Source: Clostridia bacterium (GTDB lineage Bacteria > Bacillota_A > Clostridia > Oscillospirales > CAG-272). Taken from it: DNA of 33,369 nt. A program made the position numbers and the translations under genes. Every line of letters starts with the position of its first letter. Positions within the stretch are counted from its first letter, which is position 1. The stretch spans positions 1 to 33,369 of the forward strand of contig JAFTRQ010000112.1 of NCBI GenBank assembly GCA_017462125.1, read 5' to 3'. Positions 15,487-22,918 of the stretch are shown piece by piece. A model generated the notes under the pieces. That model was not told the origin of the DNA. It was given only the letters and a program-made list of their open reading frames with translations, and did not search any database.

Positions 15487-16875
15487 ATGGTACATTGTTA
15501 TAAATTGGGTGGGCTCAATATCGTGCTTGACATCTGCTCGGGCTCGGTACACGTGGTTGACGAGGTGGTCTATGATATTATCGAGGCTTACGAGACCTGC
15601 TCCAAGGAAGAAATAATCTCGGCTATGCTTGAAAAGTATGCCGATGATCCCGAGGTTACCCGTGAGGAGCTTGAGGGCTGCTTTGAGGACATTGAGGAGC
15701 TTCGAGCAGAGGGTAAGCTCTTTTCACCCGACACCTTTGAGGGTATGGCGGGCAAGCTGAAGGAAAAGAGCGCCGGTGTTGTCAAGGCGCTTTGCCTGCA
15801 CATCGCTCACTCCTGCAATCTTAATTGCTCCTATTGCTTTGCCAGCCAGGGCAAATACCACGGCGACAGAGCGCTTATGAGCTTTGAAGTGGGCAAGAGA
15901 GCGCTGGATTTCCTTATTGATAACTCAGGCACAAGACATAACCTTGAAGTCGATTTCTTCGGTGGCGAGCCCTTGATGAATTTCGACGTTGTGAAGCAGC
16001 TTGTTGCTTACGCGCGCTCGATAGAGAAGGACGCGGGCAAAAACTTCCGCTTTACGCTCACCACCAACGGTATGCTGATCGACGATGACGTAATCGACTT
16101 CGCCAACCGCGAGTGCTCCAACGTAGTGTTGAGCCTTGACGGAAGAAAGGAAGTCCACGACCGCTACCGTGTTGACTACGCAGGCAACGGAAGCTGGGAG
16201 AAGATCGTTCCCAAGTTCCAGAAGCTTGTTGAAGCGCGCGGCGGTCAGGGATATTATATGCGCGGCACCTTTACCCATGCAAATCCTGACTTCCTTAAGG
16301 ACATCGAAACCATGCTGGATCTTGGCTTCACCGAGCTTTCTATGGAGCCGGTTGTAGGCCCCGAGAGCGATCCCTCGTCCTTGACGAAAGAGGATCTTCC
16401 TATAGTCCTTGAGCAGTACGAAAAGCTTGCAGAGCTGATGCTGAAGCGCCACAGAGCGGGCAGACCCTTCACCTTCTATCACTACATGATCGACCTGAAG
16501 GGCGGTCCTTGCATTTACAAGAGAATTTCCGGCTGTGGCTCGGGAACCGAATATATGGCAGTCACTCCTTGGGGAGATCTTTACCCCTGCCACCAATTTG
16601 TGGGCGAGGAAAAATTCAAGCTTGGTAACGTCTTTGACGGTGTTGATAATCTTGAAGCGCAGGCGGATTTTGCCGCTTGTAACGTCTATTCGCGCCCCGA
16701 ATGCCGCGATTGCTGGGCAAGACTGTATTGCTCGGGCGGTTGCGCGGCAAATGCTTACCATTCCACGGGATCTGTTCGCGGAGTATATAAGTACGGCTGT
16801 GAGCTCTTCAAGAAGAGAATGGAATGTGCAATCATGCTTGAGGTCGCCAAGACCCTTGATGCCGAGGAAAACTGA
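15487..16875 (+). CDS. scfB: SCIFF maturase, radical SAM/SPASM thioether-forming enzyme
   Basis: This 462-residue enzyme forms the thioether cross-link in the SCIFF peptide. An N-terminal peptide-recognition domain (about 1-95) precedes the radical SAM core, whose cluster cysteines are 110, 114 and 117 in CNLNCSYC, followed by FGGEP (158-162). The C-terminal SPASM domain has Cys342, 350, 368, 398, 406, 409, 415, 419 and 438, including the PWGDLYPC and CRDCWARLYCSGGC segments, for two auxiliary clusters. I chose the ATG at 15487 because GGAG lies six bases upstream and the protein then begins MVHCYKLGG, like known SCIFF maturases; an ATG four codons earlier lacks a site. It is translated 29 bases before the PLP enzyme, probably as one operon. 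Confidence 0.96.
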   Translation: MVHCYKLGGLNIVLDICSGSVHVVDEVVYDIIEAYETCSKEEIISAMLEKYADDPEVTREELEGCFEDIEELRAEGKLFSPDTFEGMAGKLKEKSAGVVKALCLHIAHSCNLNCSYCFASQGKYHGDRALMSFEVGKRALDFLIDNSGTRHNLEVDFFGGEPLMNFDVVKQLVAYARSIEKDAGKNFRFTLTTNGMLIDDDVIDFANRECSNVVLSLDGRKEVHDRYRVDYAGNGSWEKIVPKFQKLVEARGGQGYYMRGTFTHANPDFLKDIETMLDLGFTELSMEPVVGPESDPSSLTKEDLPIVLEQYEKLAELMLKRHRAGRPFTFYHYMIDLKGGPCIYKRISGCGSGTEYMAVTPWGDLYPCHQFVGEEKFKLGNVFDGVDNLEAQADFAACNVYSRPECRDCWARLYCSGGCAANAYHSTGSVRGVYKYGCELFKKRMECAIMLEVAKTLDAEEN

Positions 16876-16904
16876 AATTGAAATATCCTGAAAGGGGATG
16901 CCTT

Positions 16905-18245
16905 ATGAAGACACCGATATGTGATTTTGTCGAGAATTATGCCCGTGAGGGCAAGATGCGATTGCATATGCCGGGGCACAAGGGCATCCCCTTTCTCGGT
17001 GTTGAGCATCGAGACATAACCGAGGTGGACGGAGCCGACGTGCTCTACAGCGCCGACGGCATTATCGCCGAGAGCGAACGATATGCCGCCGAGCTTTTTG
17101 GCAGTGGAAGAACGAAGTACAGCACCGAGGGCTCGTCGCTTTGCATTCGGGCTATGGTTTATCTGATTGCGTTGCAAGCAAAAAAAGTGGGGAAAAGACC
17201 GCTTATCTTGGCGGCAAGAAACGCTCACAAGACCTTTTTGTCGGCTTTGGCGTTGACCGATGCGGACGTGGAATGGATCTATCCCACGGATGAGGATAAT
17301 CTGATCTCCTGCCGCGTGTCTGCGAGTCGGCTTGAAAAAAAGCTTGACAGCATGAGCGTGTTGCCCTCGGCCGTCTATCTCACAAGCCCCGATTATCTTG
17401 GCTTTACGTCGGATATAGCGGCGATCGCCAAGGTATGCCACAAAAGAGAAATTTTGTTGGCGGTGGATAATGCCCACGGCGCGTATCTGAAATTCTTGCC
17501 CTCATCAAGGCATCCCATAGACCTTGGAGCCGATATCTGCTGTGATTCGGCGCATAAAACGCTTCCCGTGCTGACGGGCGGCGCGTATCTGCATATATCA
17601 AAAAATGCCCCCAAGCTGTTTTTCGATATGGCCGAGCAGGCTATGGCATTGTTTGCCTCAACAAGCCCTTCGTATTTGATATTGCAATCCTTAGACAGAG
17701 CCAATCTTTATCTCTGCGACGACTATAAACGCTGTCTTGCCCAAACTGCGGCGAGGGTGCAAGAACTCAAATTATCCTTGATCGAAAAAGGCTTTTCGCT
17801 TCTTGGCGACGAGGAAATGAAGCTTTGCATAAACGCGAAAAAATACGGCTATTTCGGCTTTGAATTTGCTGATTATTTGAGTGAGAACGGCATTGTCTGC
17901 GAGTTTTACGACAGGGATTTTGTTGTGATGATGTTCACGCCCGAAATTGGTCAAGAGGAGATCGATGAGCTTGAAAAAGCGCTCCTTTCTTTGCCCCAAA
18001 AGGCGGAGATCGACGAAAAAGCGCCCTTGGCAGGAGCGCCCGAAAGGGTGATGAGCGTGAGAGAGGCAACTCTGTCGCCTTCCTGCGAGGTGGACGTCAA
18101 GAATGCCCTTGGCAGAGTGCTTGCGGTGGCAAGCGTGTCCTGTCCGCCCGCCATCCCTGTCGTAGTCTGCGGCGAGCTGATCGACGAGAGAGCGGTTTCG
18201 TGCTTTGAATATTACGGCATTATGCAATGCCGTGTGGTTGAATAA
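16905..18245 (+). CDS. Orn/Lys/Arg decarboxylase-family PLP enzyme
   Basis: The 446-residue protein is the short, Gram-positive form of the group I amino-acid decarboxylases, without the wing domain. It begins with the typical MRLHMPGHKG (about 18-27). The PLP lysine is Lys218 in DSAHKTLPVLTG, and Asp188 and His191 in AVDNAHG bind the cofactor. Such enzymes decarboxylate arginine, lysine or ornithine and feed polyamine synthesis; the substrate cannot be read here. AAGGGG precedes the ATG at 16905. It sits 29 bases after the SCIFF maturase and 7 bases before the kinase gene. In many Firmicutes a relative lies beside the thymidylate kinase gene, which is not the case here. Confidence 0.92.
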   Translation: MKTPICDFVENYAREGKMRLHMPGHKGIPFLGVEHRDITEVDGADVLYSADGIIAESERYAAELFGSGRTKYSTEGSSLCIRAMVYLIALQAKKVGKRPLILAARNAHKTFLSALALTDADVEWIYPTDEDNLISCRVSASRLEKKLDSMSVLPSAVYLTSPDYLGFTSDIAAIAKVCHKREILLAVDNAHGAYLKFLPSSRHPIDLGADICCDSAHKTLPVLTGGAYLHISKNAPKLFFDMAEQAMALFASTSPSYLILQSLDRANLYLCDDYKRCLAQTAARVQELKLSLIEKGFSLLGDEEMKLCINAKKYGYFGFEFADYLSENGIVCEFYDRDFVVMMFTPEIGQEEIDELEKALLSLPQKAEIDEKAPLAGAPERVMSVREATLSPSCEVDVKNALGRVLAVASVSCPPAIPVVVCGELIDERAVSCFEYYGIMQCRVVE

Positions 18246-18252
18246 TTTGATT

Positions 18253-19311
18253 ATGGAATTTGTATTATATCTTCGAGAGCATATCAAAAAGCACCCCTCC
18301 GTTATGCCGCAGGACGTGGTAAAGTTCTGCTATCAGGCGGCATTTGGCGCAGAGCACCTTTTGTCGGATCTGTCGGTGGCAAAGCGCTATTTTGATGCTG
18401 AATTTAACGCCACCGAGCCTCGCGAAGGCCAACCCTTCGAGTGCCTTTCGGACGAAGCTTGTCGGGTCGATCTTGGCGCGTGGAAAAGCACCGGAATGCC
18501 TGCAGAGTGGCTTTTCAATATGTTTGTTGCGTCTGCAAGCGTGAAAAAGGATGCCGCGGCTGCATTTGACGGCTATCTTCATCAAGCCGAGGCGGCATTT
18601 GATGAAAGCATTGGCTTTGGACTTGACGAGTGGCGCGCATTTTTGGAGAATTACCTCGCGCAAGGCGTTGGCGCCGTTCATCACAGCGATATCTATCGCA
18701 AAAGCGAAAAACCTGCGTACAGAATCGTTGACCGAAAATTTTTGCCGACAATTGTCCTTCTCGAAAAGCTGAAATGCGTCACAAAGGAGAGCGGCGCGAA
18801 GATCGTCGCCATCGACGGTCGCGCGGCATCGGGCAAAACAACGCTGGCGGCACTTTTGAAAACGATCCTTGGCGCGTCGGTGATTCGTATGGATGACTTT
18901 TTCCTACCTCCTCCACTCCGCACACCCGAGAGGCTTTCGGAGATGGGTGGAAACGTCCACTACGAGCGATTTTGTGAGGAGGTTATTCCCTTGGTGAACA
19001 AAAACGATGCGTTTTCGTACGGTGTTTTTGATTGCGGAAGGATGGATTTGAACGGAGAATGCTTGGTAGAGGCATCGGAATGGAGGATCGTTGAGGGATC
19101 CTACAGTCATCACCCAAATTTCGGCGATTATGCCGACGTAAAGGTGTTCTGCACCGTCTCGCCCGAGGAGCAGATGAAACGAATTCTTTTGCGTAACGGT
19201 GAGAAAATGGCAGAGCGCTTCAAAAAGGAGTGGATCCCCATGGAAGAAAAATACTTTGAAGCATTCCACGTTTGCCAAAGGGCGGATGTAATATTGAAAT
19301 TGAAGTATTAA
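18253..19311 (+). CDS. Two-domain protein with uridine-kinase-like P-loop domain
   Basis: The 352-residue protein has an N-terminal helical domain (about 1-170), which I recognise only as a conserved clostridial hypothetical (with CYQAAFGAEHLL and SEKPAYR), and a C-terminal P-loop kinase domain. The P-loop is GRAASGKTT (about 189-197), followed by a DDFFLPP segment typical of uridine kinases and a C-terminal EEKYFEAF region. The start at 18253 is my choice; a ribosome site is weak there, and it follows the PLP enzyme stop by seven bases, so it may depend on coupling. The domain likely phosphorylates a small metabolite. The real substrate and the role of the N-terminal domain are unknown. Confidence 0.85.
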   Translation: MEFVLYLREHIKKHPSVMPQDVVKFCYQAAFGAEHLLSDLSVAKRYFDAEFNATEPREGQPFECLSDEACRVDLGAWKSTGMPAEWLFNMFVASASVKKDAAAAFDGYLHQAEAAFDESIGFGLDEWRAFLENYLAQGVGAVHHSDIYRKSEKPAYRIVDRKFLPTIVLLEKLKCVTKESGAKIVAIDGRAASGKTTLAALLKTILGASVIRMDDFFLPPPLRTPERLSEMGGNVHYERFCEEVIPLVNKNDAFSYGVFDCGRMDLNGECLVEASEWRIVEGSYSHHPNFGDYADVKVFCTVSPEEQMKRILLRNGEKMAERFKKEWIPMEEKYFEAFHVCQRADVILKLKY

Positions 19312-19331
19312 AGAAAAATATTAACTAAGTG

Positions 19332-19360
19332 TTGACACCCGATACAAGTTATGCTAAAAT
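19332..19360 (+). promoter_or_regulatory. Promoter of the Thr/Glu-rich lipoprotein gene
   Basis: TTGACA (19332-19337) and TAAAAT (19355-19360) are 17 bases apart, with TATGC as an extended -10. The ATG lies about 30 bases past the expected transcript start, behind a GGGGG ribosome site. Confidence 0.8.
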
Positions 19361-19395
19361 GTAAGTAATATATTTTTTGGGGGTATAAAAATATT

Positions 19396-20067
19396 ATGAA
19401 ACAAGAAAATAGATTAGACGACATCAAAAATTTAGTAAAACGCGGGATGTCAGTAGCTCTAGCTACAGCACTAGTTGCAGGAACTCTAGTTGCTTGCGAC
19501 GAACAAAAACTACCAGAAGAATCTACTACTATCGATCCAACAATTGAAATTACCGAAAGTGAAACACTAGAAAGCGAAACTACTGAAAGTGAAGGTACTG
19601 AACTTACTACTGAAACAGAAGAATTTACTACTGAAACTGAAAGCACTGAAGTTACTACTGAAGAAGAATCAAGAAATATGGCTGAAGCAACAGAAGAAGA
19701 TAAAGCTTATTGGAATGATTTTATTAATCAACTAGCTCAATATGATAGCAGATATGCCGATGGAATAGGAAATATTATGGTAGAACATTATGATTTTGGT
19801 GAAGAAATTCAAACTTACACTATTAAAATAGGTTTTCCTAATTCAAACATATACGATAACACTTGCGCAAATTTCGAACTATATGGTAAAGAAGGAGAAG
19901 ACTTTCTTAGAAAGGCAAGTCAATATCATGATTTAGTAAACCCAATATTCGTAATAACAACAATTTTATGCAAAACAACCGAAGCCTCCACTCAAAATGA
20001 TATAGAATTTTTAAACTTCTTAAAACCTTATGTAAATGATTTACTTGAAGAATTTATTGAACAATAA
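19396..20067 (+). CDS. AT-rich Thr/Glu-rich lipoprotein of unknown function
   Basis: The 223-residue protein has an N-terminal signal segment ending in the lipobox LVAC (Cys34), so it should be anchored by lipid on the outer face of the membrane. Residues 40-95 are a low-complexity linker of Glu, Thr and Ser; the C-terminal 125 residues look like a folded domain with no motif I recognise. The codons are strongly A/T-ending (AAA, GAA, TTA, AGA), unlike both neighbours, which suggests acquisition by transfer. It has its own promoter and a shared terminator, so it is a single-gene unit. The linker resembles in composition the repeats of the surface protein at 27710. Confidence 0.85.
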   Translation: MKQENRLDDIKNLVKRGMSVALATALVAGTLVACDEQKLPEESTTIDPTIEITESETLESETTESEGTELTTETEEFTTETESTEVTTEEESRNMAEATEEDKAYWNDFINQLAQYDSRYADGIGNIMVEHYDFGEEIQTYTIKIGFPNSNIYDNTCANFELYGKEGEDFLRKASQYHDLVNPIFVITTILCKTTEASTQNDIEFLNFLKPYVNDLLEEFIEQ

Positions 20068-20098
20068 AAGAGCCAGTTTAACTGACTCTTTTATTGTT
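20060..20098. terminator. Bidirectional terminator between convergent genes
   Basis: A 19-bp near-perfect inverted repeat (20060-20078 and 20080-20098) has A-rich and T-rich outer parts and a GC-containing apex. It includes the stop codons of both convergent genes. One position mismatches on the plus strand but wobble-pairs on the minus-strand transcript. Confidence 0.9.
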
Positions 20099-20888
20099 CA
20101 ATTTTCCGATTGGAAAAATAGTATGGCAGATAGGGCAGGGCATGTATAAGCAGATAGATAGCGTAGACCATCAGCACCGACAGCCAATCGGGCGTTGCCG
20201 CACCGATGGGAGCGAAAAAGAAGGAGCTGAGCTTGAAGAACATATAGTCGGATTTGACGGGAGAAAAATTGACAGCGTTGGCAATTACCGATACGCAAAG
20301 CGCGGGAATTGCAGGGAGAAGAAGGTCAACTGCCGTGCGTGCGTTTTTGTAGGAATGATAGCCTGACAGAAGCATCGTCAGGGCGCAGAAGACGATGGCG
20401 CCGTGATAGATCAGAGTGTGGAATCCCGCAAAGGAAATGCAGGAATAATTCTGCAGGACGTTTGCAGGGTATACAAAATTGATCGCGCCACCCAGAAGCC
20501 CTAAGGAGCAGACGTAACCGCAGCCCATATAGCGAAGTTTTTGGTTGCCCCATATCGCAAACGGCATAGCGTATATAAAAATACTGCAGGGGTAAAGGGG
20601 AAGGATTCCCGTCCATTCAAAGCTGACGGTGGCACCGCAGAAGGTCTCCCAAAGGATCTTTGCAATCTCGAAGCATGCGAGGAATGCCCAAAGTACGGTG
20701 AAAACGGTTTTGATGTATCGCTCGTTTTGCCTGGAAACGAAAACAGCCGCAAAGATCACCGCGCAAAGCAATATGGCGGCGCATATCAGGTGCAGGGGAG
20801 TGAACATTGTTCCCGCCAAGTCGCCCGAAGGGGGCAAAAAATCCTTGTGTGTAAAAAAGTTTTCGATCAAATATAATAAAGTATCCAT
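20091..20888 (-). CDS. YwaF/TIGR02206-like integral membrane protein
   Basis: The 265-residue protein has about seven membrane segments and the features of the YwaF family (related to eukaryotic TMEM164): an early FTPLHL segment, WETFCG, LPLYPCSIFIY and a central GFHTLIYHG. No catalytic motif is certain; conserved His and Cys positions within helices may matter. GGGAG precedes the ATG, and a promoter lies upstream. It is convergent with the lipoprotein gene and appears to be a single-gene unit. The cellular role of the bacterial family is not established. Confidence 0.85.
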   Translation of the reverse strand: MDTLLYLIENFFTHKDFLPPSGDLAGTMFTPLHLICAAILLCAVIFAAVFVSRQNERYIKTVFTVLWAFLACFEIAKILWETFCGATVSFEWTGILPLYPCSIFIYAMPFAIWGNQKLRYMGCGYVCSLGLLGGAINFVYPANVLQNYSCISFAGFHTLIYHGAIVFCALTMLLSGYHSYKNARTAVDLLLPAIPALCVSVIANAVNFSPVKSDYMFFKLSSFFFAPIGAATPDWLSVLMVYAIYLLIHALPYLPYYFSNRKIEQ

Positions 20889-20925
20889 TGAAATCTCCCT
20901 GAAGTGTAAATGATCGGATCAATTC

Positions 20926-20954
20926 ATTATAACCTGCAAGCAAGGATTTTTCAA
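20926..20954 (-). promoter_or_regulatory. Promoter of the YwaF-like gene
   Basis: On the minus strand, TTGAAA (20954-20949) and TATAAT (20931-20926) are 17 bases apart. The transcript would have a leader of about 30 bases. Confidence 0.7.
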
Positions 20955-21006
20955 TGGATACGGATGATAATTAAGATTAATTAAGAATTGGTTGAGATTG
21001 CCTTAC

Positions 21007-22101
21007 TTATTTTACCAACAAGGTCTTGATGTTTTTACTTGCCAGCGCATCTTCAAAGGCAAGGTTGGCGTCCTCCACGCGATATTTGCTGCCCAACTGC
21101 AGGATGATCGAATGAACCTCGGGATGTGCGCAAAGGAAATCCAGATAGTCTCTGACGTCCACCATGGAATACTGAGAGGATCCAATCATATGCAGAGCCT
21201 TGAAGGTGATCGTTTGAGGCTCGATCTCCACGCCGCCGCTGTTGCTGTACTGACCGGGGATCAGATATACGCCGCGATTGCGCAGAATGTTCATACCCTG
21301 CGGAATTGCCGAAGGAGCACCCGAAGCCTCGAAGCAAAGGTCAACTCCAAGTCCTCCGTTCTCCTGCTGAAGCTTTTTGGTAATGGCTTCCTTTCCCTCC
21401 TTGGCGATGCTGAGCACCTCGTCTGCTCCCAGCTTGAGAGCAAGCGCCGCCTTTTCCTCGTTGTGGCTTGCGGTGATAACGTAGAGCTTTTTGATGCCCA
21501 TAGCCTTCAGATATATAATAGCGAAGCAACCGACGGGACCCATACCCTGAACAACTGCAACGGTGTCCTTGTCGACCTTGATACCTGCACGCTCTGCAAG
21601 ACGGAAGGAATGGAAGGCGGTAGGGCCTGGGCAGGCAAAGGTTGCAACCATTGTCGGGTCAAGGCTTTCGGGAACCTTGATAAGATTGGTCAAGGGAGTA
21701 TAGTTGACCTCCGCGTATCCTCCGTAAAGATACGGCGCAACCTCGATATCTCCTTCATTGGTAACGCCCATATTGACGCAGTTTGCGTCGTCTCCGCTTC
21801 GGCAGAGCAGGCATTCGCCACAGGGAACGGCGATGTCCGCGATGACACAGTCTCCCTTTTTCAAGCCGTATTTCGCGGCTTCCTGCTCGTCGCAATCCTC
21901 AAGTCTGCCAACGAATTCGTGACCGACGATAGAAGGGGTACCGACGAACAGGGTTCCTCGGTAAAAATGAAGGTCTGTTCCGCAGACTCCGCTGGCGATC
22001 AGCTCGCTTCTGCCGTAGCCCGACGGAGTTTTTGTTACTTCAAATTCTCTGATCTCAAAGGGCTTTCCCGGGCCCGTAAATACTGCTGCTTTTGCTTTCA
22101 T
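21007..22101 (-). CDS. Zinc-dependent medium-chain alcohol dehydrogenase
   Basis: The 364-residue enzyme keeps the catalytic-zinc residues Cys40 (GVCGTD) and His61-Glu62 (GHE), and the four structural-zinc cysteines 94, 97, 100 and 108. The Rossmann fold has a GMGPVGCFA nucleotide-binding turn near residue 180. It should interconvert an alcohol and an aldehyde or ketone with NAD(P). The start at 22101 has GGAG upstream and gives the family N-terminus MKAKAAVFTG; the longer frame runs into the activase gene. It follows the GRE and its activase in the same direction, which suggests that it acts on the GRE product. The substrate is not readable. Confidence 0.92.
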   Translation of the reverse strand: MKAKAAVFTGPGKPFEIREFEVTKTPSGYGRSELIASGVCGTDLHFYRGTLFVGTPSIVGHEFVGRLEDCDEQEAAKYGLKKGDCVIADIAVPCGECLLCRSGDDANCVNMGVTNEGDIEVAPYLYGGYAEVNYTPLTNLIKVPESLDPTMVATFACPGPTAFHSFRLAERAGIKVDKDTVAVVQGMGPVGCFAIIYLKAMGIKKLYVITASHNEEKAALALKLGADEVLSIAKEGKEAITKKLQQENGGLGVDLCFEASGAPSAIPQGMNILRNRGVYLIPGQYSNSGGVEIEPQTITFKALHMIGSSQYSMVDVRDYLDFLCAHPEVHSIILQLGSKYRVEDANLAFEDALASKNIKTLLVK

Positions 22102-22116
22102 AGATATCTCCGTTCC

Positions 22117-22132
22117 GCCGCCCTCGGGCGGC
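22117..22132. other. Hairpin between activase and dehydrogenase genes
   Basis: GCCGCCC and GGGCGGC form a perfect 7-bp stem with a two-base gap as written, so one or two pairs open to form the loop. It lies between the activase stop and the dehydrogenase ribosome site. The T-run is on the plus-strand side, so on the operon transcript it is more likely a processing or stability element than a terminator. Confidence 0.55.
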
Positions 22133-22141
22133 ATTTTTGCT

Positions 22142-22915
22142 TTATTTTTCAATGGTTGTGTGAAAATGCTTTCGATATATTTCGGCGATCTGCTCGATCT
22201 CCTGTGGGCTTTGAGGCGAAATGCTCCTGTAGGCGTACTCTCTTCCAAGCGCCTCATATTTGGCGCTTCCCATACGGTGGAAGGGTAAAAGGTCCACCTG
22301 TCTGACCCCTGCAGCGATCAGCCTTTGACATATTTCCTCACAGGAATTGACAGACGTATTGAAATTCGGGATCAGAGGGATGCGCACGTGAACAGCTTGC
22401 CTTTCTGCGATCAGACGGGAAAGATTATTCAATATGCGTTCTGCGTTGCCCTTTATGACGGTTGCGTAATCCTCCGCACTGCCCGATTTTATATCGAAAT
22501 AGAAAACGTCGGTGAAGGGGATCACCTGCGCAAGGCTCTCCCACGGTACGTCACCTGCCGTGTCGACCAGCGTGGAGATCTTTTCTTTCCTTGCGGCCTC
22601 CAGAAGGTCTGCCACACCTTCGCTCTGCAACAGGGGCTCGCCGCCGCTGACCGTGATTCCTCCTCCGCTTTCACGGTAAAAGGCCTCATCCTCCATTATC
22701 TCTGTCAGGAGCTCATCAATGGTCATCAGCTTGCCGTAAACGACTGTTTTGTTTGCTTTTTCAAAGTACAGCTCCTGTGTCGCGGGGGAGACTGTTTCGG
22801 GATTGTGACACCACGGGCATCGCAGATTACATCCCTTCAGAAACACCGTGGTTCGGATGCCCGGACCGTCTCCTACGGAAAAATGCTGAATATTGGATAC
22901 GTTTAGCCTTGTCAT
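22142..22915 (-). CDS. Glycyl radical enzyme activase (radical SAM)
   Basis: The 257-residue protein creates the glycyl radical on its partner enzyme by reductive cleavage of S-adenosylmethionine. The cluster cysteines are 29, 33 and 36 in GCNLRCPWC, and SGGGITVSGGEPL is the activase signature. The N-terminus NIQHFSVGDGPGIRT resembles activases that carry an inserted ferredoxin-like domain with two extra clusters, but the cysteines of that insert are missing here, leaving a short segment as in pyruvate formate-lyase activase. It starts three bases after the GRE stop (22919-22921), so the two are co-translated. Function as an activase is secure; the partner is inferred from adjacency. Confidence 0.95.
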   Translation of the reverse strand: MTRLNVSNIQHFSVGDGPGIRTTVFLKGCNLRCPWCHNPETVSPATQELYFEKANKTVVYGKLMTIDELLTEIMEDEAFYRESGGGITVSGGEPLLQSEGVADLLEAARKEKISTLVDTAGDVPWESLAQVIPFTDVFYFDIKSGSAEDYATVIKGNAERILNNLSRLIAERQAVHVRIPLIPNFNTSVNSCEEICQRLIAAGVRQVDLLPFHRMGSAKYEALGREYAYRSISPQSPQEIEQIAEIYRKHFHTTIEK

Positions 22916-22918
22916 AAC

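Noticed and set aside
20992..22305. Plus-strand 437-residue open frame over the dehydrogenase gene
   Set aside because: It is the complement of a zinc dehydrogenase with intact metal-binding residues; no ribosome site or domain is seen.
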